Source: Chloroflexota bacterium (GTDB lineage: Bacteria; Chloroflexota; Anaerolineae; Anaerolineales; UBA4823). Taken from it: a stretch of 19,355 nucleotides of DNA. The position numbers were made by a program, and so were the translations under genes. Position 1 is the stretch's first letter, and each line of letters starts with the position of its first letter. Location of the stretch: assembly GCA_012798185.1 (NCBI GenBank), contig JAAZNS010000293.1, forward strand, positions 1-19,355, read 5' to 3'. The notes under the pieces were generated by a model. That model saw nothing but the letters and a program-made list of their open reading frames with translations. It had not been told where the DNA came from and did not search any database. Below are positions 1-8,062 of the stretch, piece by piece.

Positions 1-2
1 TA

Positions 3-347
3 TGGGCGTTAATGGTTAATCAATTCAAGGGAGGATATAAAAAAGCAGAGCTAGAAAATTTTCCAGCGCATTTTCACATCAATATATGCCAGCCGTGGAG
101 AGGAAAAGGCATCGGGCGCAAACTAATCCAAACTTATCTACGTCAATTATCTCAAGAGCAAATCATAGGCGTCCATCTTTATACAACCGACCAAAATATA
201 TCTGCCTGCAGATTATATAAAAAAATGGGGTTTGTGCTTCTCAAATCAACGCCTACCCGCCAATGGTTTCATTTGTTAGGTCGTATTGTCGAGAATCGAT
301 GTTATGGGCTTTCTCTAAAGATAATCCCTGATTTATATTTCAAATAA
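3..347 (+). CDS. GNAT family N-acetyltransferase, C-terminal part (5' end cut by window)
   Basis: The frame is open to the left edge with no stop before the first ATG at 12, so the window most likely begins inside the gene and the N-terminal half is missing. The visible part carries the acetyl-CoA pyrophosphate-binding motif of GNAT enzymes, QPWRGKGIGRKL, followed by a helix. After it come a GVHLYTT strand, an asparagine/alcove segment (DQNISACRLYKKMGF) and the typical aromatic C-terminal strand. The family moves an acetyl group from acetyl-CoA to an amine on a small molecule or protein. The FPAHFHINI stretch before the motif resembles a common bacterial GNAT subgroup of unknown substrate. 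The gene converges on the deacetylase gene at 498, and the 150 bp between them show no clear terminator. Family assignment is firm; substrate unknown. Confidence 0.8.
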   Translation, partial: WALMVNQFKGGYKKAELENFPAHFHINICQPWRGKGIGRKLIQTYLRQLSQEQIIGVHLYTTDQNISACRLYKKMGFVLLKSTPTRQWFHLLGRIVENRCYGLSLKIIPDLYFK

Positions 348-497
348 CTTTTTGAAAATCCCACCGATCAGAATGCGAAAATCAACGATGCATAATTTGA
401 GATTGTTGAAGAATTATTATGGGGGAAATAAAAGGGGGATATAAACCGATCAATTTTCAACAGAAAGGGTAATTTTTCAACCTGTCCGTGAGTTTCA

Positions 498-1955
498 TTA
501 TGACTGGGAAGAACTCAATATCGTACTTAAATCCTGAGCATTCAAGATCACAAAATACCAAGCTGTACGATCAAGTGTCACCCCTCCCCATGTCTCTGCT
601 GAAAAACCAATAACATTTGGATTACCTAATTCTTCCAAATTAAAACACGCGCCAAAAAATCGATCCGGGAAAATTAGTAAATCTTTTTCTCCTTTTCCCT
701 TTATCGTCACACCATCCGGCAATTTAACCAGAATTTTATAACTTATCTCATCTTGTATTTTTCCGCGCGTTCCAGCGCTAAAGCAAATATTATCTCCCAA
801 GCGGATAACCTGCCAGGAAGTTAAATCTGCACCCGAAAAGATAAATCTGCCAAATTTTTCACGAACAGGTTCAACCAACATTGAGCGGATGTGCAACCCC
901 TCTTTAACCTGGTCATCTAAATTAACTCCTAGCCAGGGTAAATTCACTGTTGGAATCTCAAAGAAAATCTCATTAGCCCGCCCAAAGCTGTTAAGATAAC
1001 TCCCCATAATTTTTTGTTGCGTTCGATATGTTTGTATCGCATTTATTTTTGTCAATCGTTCATCGGTTGTTAAACCATAGCTCAGCCAATCCCTTTTATC
1101 TTCCGATAAAGCAGCCGGAGGTAACAATCGCTTATTGATATCTTTCCCCCGCGGAACTGGATACCCACCATAATGGATTAGATAACCCAATATATTTATC
1201 TTGTTCGATGTGTGAGATTGATAATTAGCAATTGCAAATCGAGAGAAGCTGCTAATCGCACGGTGATCTTCGTTGGTATCTTCTGGATGGGGAACTAAAA
1301 CTAAATCGGGTTGAAAATTTTCAAGTAACTGCATGATATCTTGGAATAAATCGCTGCCAAGATATACCGAACTGGTATTATACGTGTTTTCATAAGGGCT
1401 GCTGGTTGCCAGTGTATATTTACCGGATATAAGTTTGCCTTCCATCCAATTATTATTCCAAAGGTTTTTCAATTCGCCATCAGGATACCCAAGAAATATT
1501 ACTTTCTCTTTGGAAACACCGAGGACAGACAATGCATTGAGAGACTCTCGCTGCCGTTCATGACCATAATTGATATAACTTTTCGCAATTGGCAGTTTTT
1601 GGGAGCTCGAAATCATTGGACCAACAGCTTGTCCATCGCCATTTGTAACAATCACAATGCGCACATCTCCCCCTTTTGCTAAAACAGCTTGAATCAAACC
1701 GGCTGCTCCTAATGTCTCATCATCCGGATGCGGTGCAATAACCATTAACCTTTGAACATCGGTTAAATCCATTGACGCAATATTATCCAAAGAGAGGATT
1801 GGAAAATCTTGCATATGATCATAAGACATGGCTATTGTCTCGACCAGAATAAGCGATAGTATGATCGAAAATCCCGATGAACGCAATTTGCTCCACACTT
1901 TGGACAATAATTTCAGTAGTCGAAACTTAATAGGACTAAGCACCGCGCGAACCAT
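498..1955 (-). CDS. PIG-L/LmbE family deacetylase with N-terminal membrane anchor
   Basis: Seen: the zinc-binding signature of the PIG-L (LmbE) superfamily, APHPDDETLGAAG, lies at residues 74-86 of the 485-residue product counted from the ATG at 1955. A TNGDGQ strand, an ERQRESLNALSVLG helix and the second metal/catalytic segment HPEDTNEDHR (about 223-232) follow. The family removes N-acetyl groups from amino sugars or related metabolites. Ahead of the domain is a Lys/Arg-rich stretch and a short hydrophobic segment (FSIILSLILVETIA), which suggests a signal anchor placing the enzyme at or outside the membrane. About 120 C-terminal residues form a beta-rich extension of unknown role ending with GVTLDRTAWYF. 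The frame is open to a TTG at 2021, but a promoter -10 box at 2004-2009 overlaps that extension, so I prefer the ATG at 1955. No start has a good ribosome binding site. Substrate unknown. Confidence 0.82.
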   Translation of the reverse strand: MVRAVLSPIKFRLLKLLSKVWSKLRSSGFSIILSLILVETIAMSYDHMQDFPILSLDNIASMDLTDVQRLMVIAPHPDDETLGAAGLIQAVLAKGGDVRIVIVTNGDGQAVGPMISSSQKLPIAKSYINYGHERQRESLNALSVLGVSKEKVIFLGYPDGELKNLWNNNWMEGKLISGKYTLATSSPYENTYNTSSVYLGSDLFQDIMQLLENFQPDLVLVPHPEDTNEDHRAISSFSRFAIANYQSHTSNKINILGYLIHYGGYPVPRGKDINKRLLPPAALSEDKRDWLSYGLTTDERLTKINAIQTYRTQQKIMGSYLNSFGRANEIFFEIPTVNLPWLGVNLDDQVKEGLHIRSMLVEPVREKFGRFIFSGADLTSWQVIRLGDNICFSAGTRGKIQDEISYKILVKLPDGVTIKGKGEKDLLIFPDRFFGACFNLEELGNPNVIGFSAETWGGVTLDRTAWYFVILNAQDLSTILSSSQS

Positions 1956-2003
1956 AGAAACAAGGAATTTTAACTTGTGGATTATTCGCAAGTTAATTGA
2001 CCT

Positions 2004-2031
2004 ATTATATACTTTTAGCAATAAATATCAA
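2004..2031 (-). promoter_or_regulatory. Candidate sigma-70 promoter for the PIG-L gene
   Basis: Read on the - strand, TTGATA (2026-2031) is followed after 16 nt by TATAAT (2004-2009), a perfect -10 with a good -35. It lies in the gap after guaB and would start transcription near 1997, leaving a leader of about 40 nt to the ATG at 1955. This argues that the deacetylase can be transcribed separately from the purine operon and that the upstream TTG at 2021 is not its start. AT-rich gaps can produce such matches by chance. Confidence 0.5.
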
Positions 2032-2074
2032 TGACTTTTACTGCTTAGCGGCTTATCAATAATGCCAGGTCGAT

Positions 2075-3556
2075 TCATTCCCCTCTCTGGTAATTTGGTG
2101 CATCACGGGTGATGGTCACGTCGTGCGGGTGGCTTTCCACCAGCCCGGCATTGGTGATTCGGATCAATTTTGTCTTGGTGCGCAGGTCTTCCAAACACGC
2201 TGCACCGGCATACCCCATTCCGGAGCGCAAACCACCCACCAGCTGAAAGACAAAATCGCTCAGCGAGCCTTTATAAGATATCATCCCCTCCACGCCTTCG
2301 GGCACTAATTTGCCAGCCCCTTCCTGTCCGCTGCCATAACGATCACGCCCGTAACCCTGCATAGCACCCACACTGCCCATGCCGCGGTAAAGCTTGAACT
2401 GCCTTCCTTCATATAGCACTAAGTCACCCGGCGCTTCTTCCAGCCCTGCCAGCAAACTGCCCAACATCACCGTTTCTGCGCCGGCAACGATGGCTTTGAC
2501 GATATCGCCGCTGTATTTGATACCGCCGTCGGCTATCACCGGAATGCCAAAGGGTTTGGCAGCTCTGGCGCAGCAATAGATGGCAGACATTTGCGGCATC
2601 CCTGCGCCTGATATCACCCGGGTGGTGCATATTGAGCCTGCTCCTACCCCCACCTTCACCGCATCTGCTCCGGCTTCGATAAGCGCTTTGGTGCCTTCTG
2701 CCGTCACAACATTTCCTCCAATTACCGGCATATGGGGCAAAATAGCTTTAATTCGCTGGATAGCTTTCACGACCCCTGCCGAATGACCATGCGCTGTATC
2801 CACCACCAAAATATCCACGCCTTTTGCTGCCATCATCTCAGCCCTAATCTCAAGATCAACGCCCACGCCAACCGCAGCGCCAACCAGCAGCCGCCCGCGT
2901 TCATCTGTAGCCGCCTGGGGATATTGAATTTTCTTTTGGATATCTTTTACCGTAATCAACCCCTGGATGTGTCCGGCATTATCCACTAGGGGCAGTTTTT
3001 CGATACGGTGTTTCTGCAGAATGGTTTTAGCCTGCTCCAAAGTGGTGCCCAGCGGTGCAGTGATTAAATTTTCGCTGGTCATGAAATCTGCTACTGGTCG
3101 ATTGTAATCACCCGCCTCGCAGAAACGGATATCCCGATTGGTTAAAATACCTACTAGTTTTTGACTGTCTTTTTCCACAATAGGGATGCCACTGATATGA
3201 AAGCGTGCCATGATATCTGAGGCGTCCTGTAATGTAGCGGTCGGCTGAAGCGTTATCGGGTCTGAGATCATGCCCGATTCAGAGCGTTTAACCACCTCCA
3301 CTTCGCGTGCCTGTGCCTCGGGAGACAGGTTGCGGTGAATAATACCGATACCGCCTTCACGTGCCAGGGCTATCGCCATTCGCGCTTCGGTCACCGTATC
3401 CATGGCGGCTGAAAGGATAGGAATATTGAGGTAAATATCACCCGCCAGGCGAGAACGGAGCTCTACCTGTGAGGGTAAAACCTCGCTATATCCTGGTGTG
3501 ATCAACAAATCATCGAAGGTCAGATAATCGAATGTGGAAAAAAGCTCTTCATTCAT
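2075..3556 (-). CDS. guaB: Inosine-5'-monophosphate dehydrogenase
   Basis: Catalyses NAD-dependent oxidation of IMP to XMP, the first committed step to GMP, in the cytosol, usually as a tetramer. The 493-residue protein has the full IMPDH layout: N-terminal barrel start (FDYLTFDDLLITPGYSEV), a pair of CBS domains at about 95-212 (adenine nucleotide-sensing in this family), then the rest of the barrel. The catalytic loop GVGAGSICTTR carries Cys310, the IMP phosphate-binding segment is IADGGIKYSGD, and the flap region contains GYGRDRY (401-407). An in-frame GTG lies upstream at 3571, but a GGAG at 3564-3567 sits 7 nt before the ATG at 3556, so the ATG is the start. It follows purH by 22 nt as the last gene of the purine operon, placing GMP synthesis under the same control as IMP synthesis. 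guaA is not in the window. Confidence 0.97.
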   Translation of the reverse strand: MNEELFSTFDYLTFDDLLITPGYSEVLPSQVELRSRLAGDIYLNIPILSAAMDTVTEARMAIALAREGGIGIIHRNLSPEAQAREVEVVKRSESGMISDPITLQPTATLQDASDIMARFHISGIPIVEKDSQKLVGILTNRDIRFCEAGDYNRPVADFMTSENLITAPLGTTLEQAKTILQKHRIEKLPLVDNAGHIQGLITVKDIQKKIQYPQAATDERGRLLVGAAVGVGVDLEIRAEMMAAKGVDILVVDTAHGHSAGVVKAIQRIKAILPHMPVIGGNVVTAEGTKALIEAGADAVKVGVGAGSICTTRVISGAGMPQMSAIYCCARAAKPFGIPVIADGGIKYSGDIVKAIVAGAETVMLGSLLAGLEEAPGDLVLYEGRQFKLYRGMGSVGAMQGYGRDRYGSGQEGAGKLVPEGVEGMISYKGSLSDFVFQLVGGLRSGMGYAGAACLEDLRTKTKLIRITNAGLVESHPHDVTITRDAPNYQRGE

Positions 3557-3563
3557 AAAACAA

Positions 3564-3567
3564 CTCC
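3564..3567 (-). promoter_or_regulatory. Ribosome binding site deciding the guaB start
   Basis: GGAG on the - strand, 7 nt before the ATG at 3556. It lies inside the frame extension that begins at the GTG at 3571 and so rules that upstream codon out as the likely start. Confidence 0.7.
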
Positions 3568-3578
3568 ACACATATCAT

Positions 3579-5081
3579 CTAATGCCTGAAATGACGCACA
3601 CCGGTGGCAACTAACGCCATACCGTGTTTATTAGCCGCGGCAATTGATTCGGCATCCCGAATGGAGCCACCGGGGAAAACAATGGCGGTGATGCCGGCTT
3701 CGGCTGCCACCTCCACCGAATCGGGGAAGGGGAAGAAGGCATCCGAAGCCATCACAGCGCCTTTGGAGCGTTCACCGGCTCTTTGGGCGGCTATGCGCAC
3801 ACAATCCACCCGGTTTGGCTGCCCGCCGCCTATGCCCACCGTGGCTTCTCTCTGCACAAATACGATTGAATTGGATTTTACATGCTGACAAGCTTTCATA
3901 GCAAATTTAAGCGATTCCATCTCCGATGCAGTTGGCTGCCGTTCGGAAATAACTTTCCATTCTGTTTGCGGCGGGTCGCCAAAATCAATTTCCTGTTTGA
4001 GCATACCCCGGGTAATCGAGCGATATTCTACTCGTGGTTCTACCTTTAAATCAGGCATGAGTAATAAGCGTACGTTGGTCTTCTTCGAAAAGATCGTAAG
4101 GGCTTCATCACTAAAACCAGGGGCAGCGATGCATTCCACAAAAAGTTCTGCCATGGCAGCCGCGGCTTTCCCATCGATTTCAAAGTTACAGGCAATCACC
4201 CCGCCAAACGCAGAAACCGGGTCACTGGCAAGTGCGCTACGGTAGGCAGCCTCTACAGTTTCTGCGCAGGCAATGCCGCACGGTGATAGGTGCTTGACAA
4301 TGCAAACGGCAGTTTTGTCAAATGAAACCGCCGCCCGCCAGGCTGCATCCATATCCAGTAAATTGGTATATGAAAGTTCTTTACCTTGCAGCACCTTACC
4401 GCCAAGCGGCGAGCTGCCTGCTTCATATCCATATAACATCGCTTTTTGATGTGGATTCTCACCATAGCGCAGCGGTTGTACAGGATAGAGAGTCAATGTC
4501 TCTGCTGGTTTTTCGCCCGACAGGTAAGCAGCAATAGCGCGGTCATAATGCGCAGTATGGACAAAGCCTTTCAACGCCAATTTCTGCCGCATTTCCATTG
4601 GAACACTGCCTGATTTTAAATGCTCCAGCACCAGGTGATAATCGCCAGGGTCGCATACTAAGGTTACCCGGTCGCAGTTCTTAGCCGCGGCGCGGATCAG
4701 GGTAACACCGCCGATATCGATATTCTCGATGGCTTCTGCGCGGGTCACCCCCGGCTTTGAGATTGTTGCTTCGAAGGGATATAGGTTGACCGCCACCAGA
4801 TCGATATAATCCCAACCCATATTCACCAGAGTCTGCCGGTCTGTTTCATGATCACGCGCCAGCAAACCGCCATGGATGGCAGGGTGCAGCGTTTTCACCC
4901 GCCCGCCCAAAATCTCAGGCGAACCGGTATATTCGCTGACTTCAGTCACCGGAATGCTATTCTCGTCCAATAAACGCGCTGTACCGCCCGAAGCAATTAA
5001 ATCCCACCCCAGGTCAACTAACCCGCGAGCAAACACTGCCAGGTCAGTTTTATCGTGAACTGAAAGAATGGCTTTTGGCAT
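3579..5081 (-). CDS. purH: Bifunctional AICAR formyltransferase / IMP cyclohydrolase
   Basis: Performs the last two steps of IMP synthesis: formylation of AICAR with 10-formyl-tetrahydrofolate, then ring closure. The 500-residue product contains the N-terminal cyclohydrolase (MGS-like) domain, about 1-145, with SGGTARLL and RVKTLHPAIHGGLLARD. The formyltransferase domain, about 190-500, has RYGENPHQKA, the catalytic Lys-His pair in IVKHLSPCGIA (K263-H264), VGIGGGQPNRVD and the conserved C-terminal GVRHFRH. The frame reaches a TTG at 5087, but AGAGGA at 5091-5096 is too close to it and well placed for the ATG at 5081. The start lies 32 nt inside the end of purN, which suggests translational coupling. 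Length is near the usual 510-530. No key residue appears missing. Confidence 0.97.
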   Translation of the reverse strand: MPKAILSVHDKTDLAVFARGLVDLGWDLIASGGTARLLDENSIPVTEVSEYTGSPEILGGRVKTLHPAIHGGLLARDHETDRQTLVNMGWDYIDLVAVNLYPFEATISKPGVTRAEAIENIDIGGVTLIRAAAKNCDRVTLVCDPGDYHLVLEHLKSGSVPMEMRQKLALKGFVHTAHYDRAIAAYLSGEKPAETLTLYPVQPLRYGENPHQKAMLYGYEAGSSPLGGKVLQGKELSYTNLLDMDAAWRAAVSFDKTAVCIVKHLSPCGIACAETVEAAYRSALASDPVSAFGGVIACNFEIDGKAAAAMAELFVECIAAPGFSDEALTIFSKKTNVRLLLMPDLKVEPRVEYRSITRGMLKQEIDFGDPPQTEWKVISERQPTASEMESLKFAMKACQHVKSNSIVFVQREATVGIGGGQPNRVDCVRIAAQRAGERSKGAVMASDAFFPFPDSVEVAAEAGITAIVFPGGSIRDAESIAAANKHGMALVATGVRHFRH

Positions 5082-5691
5082 TTTCAATGGTCCTCTCTAA
5101 CCCATTCATTATCAAAGAATGTATTGTCTGAACTAATATTTCGTGTTCCGCAGCATGGACACGCGCCTCCAATGAATCTAGCGTATCCTCATCTAGAAAA
5201 GGTATAATCCGTTGATTCAATAACGGTCCATTATCGACACCCTCATCCGGCACCAGATGTACCATCACACCGGTGTGTGGAATCTGGCGCACTTCCCAGG
5301 CTTGATAAGCGCGTGAGATAGAATTCGTCCCGGGAAACATCCCGGGCAGGGCTGGATGCAGGTTGATCACCTGGTTGGGAAATCGTTTTAAAAATGTATT
5401 GCTGAGCAGTCTCATCCAGCCTGCCAGGACGATCCAATCTGGCTTGAAGGACGCCACAATTTGAGCCAATTGTTTATCGTAACGCGAGCGCTCCTGATTT
5501 TTTATCCACGGAACAACAACCGAAGGGACGCCCGCATTATATGCGCGATGTAAGCCATAGGCATCGATTTTATTTGAGATGACCGTCACAACTTTGGCAG
5601 GCAGTTTCCCCTGATTACAGGCATCCAAAATAGCTTGCAAATTAGAACCGTTGCCCGAAATCATAACAACTAAACGCGTTAGTTTCTTCAT
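5050..5691 (-). CDS. purN: Phosphoribosylglycinamide formyltransferase (folate-dependent GART)
   Basis: Transfers the formyl group of 10-formyl-tetrahydrofolate to GAR, step 3 of purine synthesis. The 213-residue protein shows the PurN layout: an N-terminal VVMISGNGSNLQAILDA phosphate-binding loop and a DWIVLAGWMRLL strand. The catalytic triad is Asn110 and His112 in INLHPALPG, plus an aspartate in VPDEGVDNGPLL (about D149). The loop reads LHPALPGMFPGTNSI rather than the E. coli LHPSLLPKYPG form, a variant I associate with other PurN clades. A GTG lies directly before the ATG at 5691; neither has a strong ribosome binding site. It lies 75 nt downstream of purDM and overlaps purH by 32 nt. The order purD-purM-purN equals the domain order of animal GART. 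Confidence 0.96.
   Translation of the reverse strand: MKKLTRLVVMISGNGSNLQAILDACNQGKLPAKVVTVISNKIDAYGLHRAYNAGVPSVVVPWIKNQERSRYDKQLAQIVASFKPDWIVLAGWMRLLSNTFLKRFPNQVINLHPALPGMFPGTNSISRAYQAWEVRQIPHTGVMVHLVPDEGVDNGPLLNQRIIPFLDEDTLDSLEARVHAAEHEILVQTIHSLIMNGLERTIENAKSHSFSSR
5091..5096 (-). promoter_or_regulatory. Ribosome binding site deciding the purH start
   Basis: AGAGGA on the - strand inside the 3' end of purN. Its last base is 9 nt from the ATG at 5081 but only 3 nt from the alternative TTG at 5087, which favours the ATG. Confidence 0.6.
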
Positions 5692-5709
5692 CACGCTTTC
5701 TTTCTGATA

Positions 5710-5737
5710 AAGCAGCTGTCAGCTATCAGCCTTCAGT
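5710..5737 (-). repeat. Degenerate heptamer repeat (about four units) in the purDM-purN gap
   Basis: Read on the - strand, four consecutive 7-nt units follow each other: ACTGAAG, GCTGATA, GCTGACA, GCTGCTT, sharing the core NCTGANN. They occupy much of the only sizeable gap within the purine operon. Short tandem heptamers of this GCTGATA kind occur as dispersed repeats in several bacterial genomes. Here they are degenerate and too few to be sure they are more than a remnant. Confidence 0.5.
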
Positions 5738-5766
5738 TTCTTGTTTTCCTGCATTCCCAATATTCT

Positions 5767-8052
5767 TTATACTAACCTTACCTGATGTTGATTATCTTCA
5801 ACGATTTCACCGATCACCCAAGTTGATTCAGGAATAGCAGCCTGAACCTTCGGAACATCCCGCTCGCTTGCAACAATCATCATCCCAATACCCATATTGA
5901 ACACACGGTACATTTCTGCATCGGTAATTTGCCCCCGCATTTGCGCCAGCCGGAAGACCGGCGGAATTTCCCACGAACCGAGTTGGATGATTGCACCACA
6001 ATTTATAGGCAGAATGCGGGGAATGTTTTCCACGAAACCGCCCCCAGTGATATGGATTAAGCCTTTGACAGGTGATTCGATGCTATTAAGCAAAGGCATT
6101 ATTAAATCCAAGTATGAACGATGGGGGGTTAATAAAGCATCGGATAATGTTTCACTTGATTCCCCCAGAGGCTGCTTTAAATCATCACCTTCAAAGAGCT
6201 TGCGCAGCAGCGAATAACCGTTGGTATGGAAGCCGCTCGAACGCAATCCAATCAGCCGGTCTCCGGCACTGATATTTCCTCTCGGTAAAATCCGGCTATG
6301 CTCAACTACGCCTACAATCGTCCCGGCAATATCGAATTCATCGGGGAGATAAACGCCGGGCATCTCCGCTGTTTCTCCACCCAGCAGAACACACCCTGTA
6401 GACCGGCAGGCTTCTGCCATCCCAGCGACGATTTCCGCCAGAATTTCAGGTTTCAATTGAGGGGCGGCAAAATAATCGAGAAAGAACAGTGGCTTTGCTC
6501 CTTGCACCAGAATATCATTGATACAGTGGTTGACGATATCTATGCCCAAACCGCGGTATCGCTGCTCACCGGCAGCCAGCATAACCTTGGTGCCTACGCC
6601 ATCAGTGGAAGCCACCAGCACCGGCGCGCTCATTTCCAATAAACCGGCGGCATCAAACAAACCGCCAAAGGCTCCTATTCCCGCTAAAACACGCTGATTA
6701 TAAGTGGACTTAACCGATTGGCTGATCATCTCCACTGCCCGGTTCCCAGCGTCGATATCGACACCGGCGCTTTTATACTTCGAACAGCCTCGATTGAGCG
6801 CAGCGTGCGCAATATCTTTGCGGTAATGTGAGCCTTCGAAATAAATTTGCTTAACCCCCTCATAAGCAGCGTCCGCTGCTTTCGCCAGGCTAGCAGCTAA
6901 ACCAGTCACCCCTAACACGCGCCCACCCGAGGCGAGAATTTTCCCATGGCTAAAGCTTGTTCCAGCATGGAAAGCCAGACAATTGGGTGGCAAGCCATCC
7001 AAACCATGAATAGGTGTTGGCAGGGCAGATTTTACCGGGTAATTCACTGAAGTCATCACCACGCACACCGCCGAACCATCCTGCCAGTCAAGGGTGATGT
7101 GCTTCAATTCCCCGCGTGTACATGCCAGAATAATCTCCAGCAGATCCGTTTTCAGCAATGGAATGATGGCTTGAGTCTCGGGATCGCCAAAACGGGCATT
7201 GAATTCCAACACCTGTATGCCTTGTTCAGTGAGGATTACCCCGGCATAAAGCACTCCGATAAAAGGCATTCCCTCTTCCCGCAAACCGTCTATTGCAGGC
7301 TGCATGATTCTTTCCAAAATTTCTGCCTGCAATACTGGAGGGCATAACGGCGCAGGGGCATAGGCACCCATTCCGCCGGTATTGGGTCCACGATCGTCAT
7401 CAAGTAGGCGTTTATGATCTTGCGCTGCTGGCATAAGCGCCAAGGTATAACCATCACAAAAAGCCAGCTGTGAGATCTCTTCACCCTGCAGACGTTCTTC
7501 AATCACAATTTGTTCACCCGCCTTGCCAAATGCACGCCCCACGAGCATATTTTTCACAGCGATTTTTGCTTCTTCAATATTCCCGGGAATAATTACTCCC
7601 TTGCCGGCAGCCAACCCAGAAGCTTTAATCACCACCGGGTAATCCAGGCAGTCGAGGTATTCGATTGCGAGCTCTGGCTGGTCGAATACGGCAAAACGAG
7701 CCGTGGGAATACCATGCCTCTGCATGAACTGCTTGGCGAATGTCTTGGAGGTTTCAATACGGGCAGCTGCCTGCGTTGGTCCAAAAACTGCAATTCCAGC
7801 AGCAGATAAAGCATCTGCCAACCCTACTTCAAGAGCTGCTTCGGGTCCTATCACTGCCAAATCGATGGCATGGCTTTGAGCAAATCCAACCAAACCAGAG
7901 ACATCATCCACAGCTATAGAAACATTATTGCTCACCTGACCAGTGCCAGGGTTGCCTGGCGTTGTCCACAATGCAGACAAGCGGGGTGATTGCGCCAATT
8001 TCCACGCCAGGGCGTGTTCACGTCCGCCAGAACCCACTAAAAGTACATTCAT
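5767..8052 (-). CDS. Fused GAR synthetase / AIR synthetase (PurD-PurM)
   Basis: One 761-residue frame encodes two purine enzymes. Residues 1 to about 420 are PurD (phosphoribosylamine + glycine + ATP to GAR). Its marks are GSGGREHALAWKL, the ATP-grasp VIKASGLAAGKGV (140-153), DHKRLLDDDRGPNTGGMG, and the metal/ATP motif VLEFNARFGDPETQ (281-294). Its end is marked by YRKDIAHAAL. After only about five residues PurM begins with YKSAGVDIDAGN (426-437) and continues with LVASTDGVGTK, GGETAEMPGVY, GLRSSGFHTNGYSL and HITGGGFVENIPR, converting FGAM to AIR. Both halves have full family length and all familiar motifs, and no stop or start signal interrupts the junction near 6780. The same GARS-AIRS order is known from yeast Ade5,7 and animal GART. 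The gene starts 10 nt after purF and has a weak ribosome binding site. Symbol left blank because the gene joins purD and purM. Confidence 0.96.
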   Translation of the reverse strand: MNVLLVGSGGREHALAWKLAQSPRLSALWTTPGNPGTGQVSNNVSIAVDDVSGLVGFAQSHAIDLAVIGPEAALEVGLADALSAAGIAVFGPTQAAARIETSKTFAKQFMQRHGIPTARFAVFDQPELAIEYLDCLDYPVVIKASGLAAGKGVIIPGNIEEAKIAVKNMLVGRAFGKAGEQIVIEERLQGEEISQLAFCDGYTLALMPAAQDHKRLLDDDRGPNTGGMGAYAPAPLCPPVLQAEILERIMQPAIDGLREEGMPFIGVLYAGVILTEQGIQVLEFNARFGDPETQAIIPLLKTDLLEIILACTRGELKHITLDWQDGSAVCVVMTSVNYPVKSALPTPIHGLDGLPPNCLAFHAGTSFSHGKILASGGRVLGVTGLAASLAKAADAAYEGVKQIYFEGSHYRKDIAHAALNRGCSKYKSAGVDIDAGNRAVEMISQSVKSTYNQRVLAGIGAFGGLFDAAGLLEMSAPVLVASTDGVGTKVMLAAGEQRYRGLGIDIVNHCINDILVQGAKPLFFLDYFAAPQLKPEILAEIVAGMAEACRSTGCVLLGGETAEMPGVYLPDEFDIAGTIVGVVEHSRILPRGNISAGDRLIGLRSSGFHTNGYSLLRKLFEGDDLKQPLGESSETLSDALLTPHRSYLDLIMPLLNSIESPVKGLIHITGGGFVENIPRILPINCGAIIQLGSWEIPPVFRLAQMRGQITDAEMYRVFNMGIGMMIVASERDVPKVQAAIPESTWVIGEIVEDNQHQVRLV

Positions 8053-8062
8053 GCAGTCTTCA

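Noticed and set aside
419..472. A 17-codon + strand mini-frame after the GNAT gene
   Set aside because: No ribosome binding site and too short to distinguish from chance; its GGATATAAA resemblance to the sequence near position 31 is probably coincidence.
348..497. Terminator between the convergent GNAT and PIG-L genes
   Set aside because: I searched both strands of this gap by eye and found no hairpin with a T-tract.
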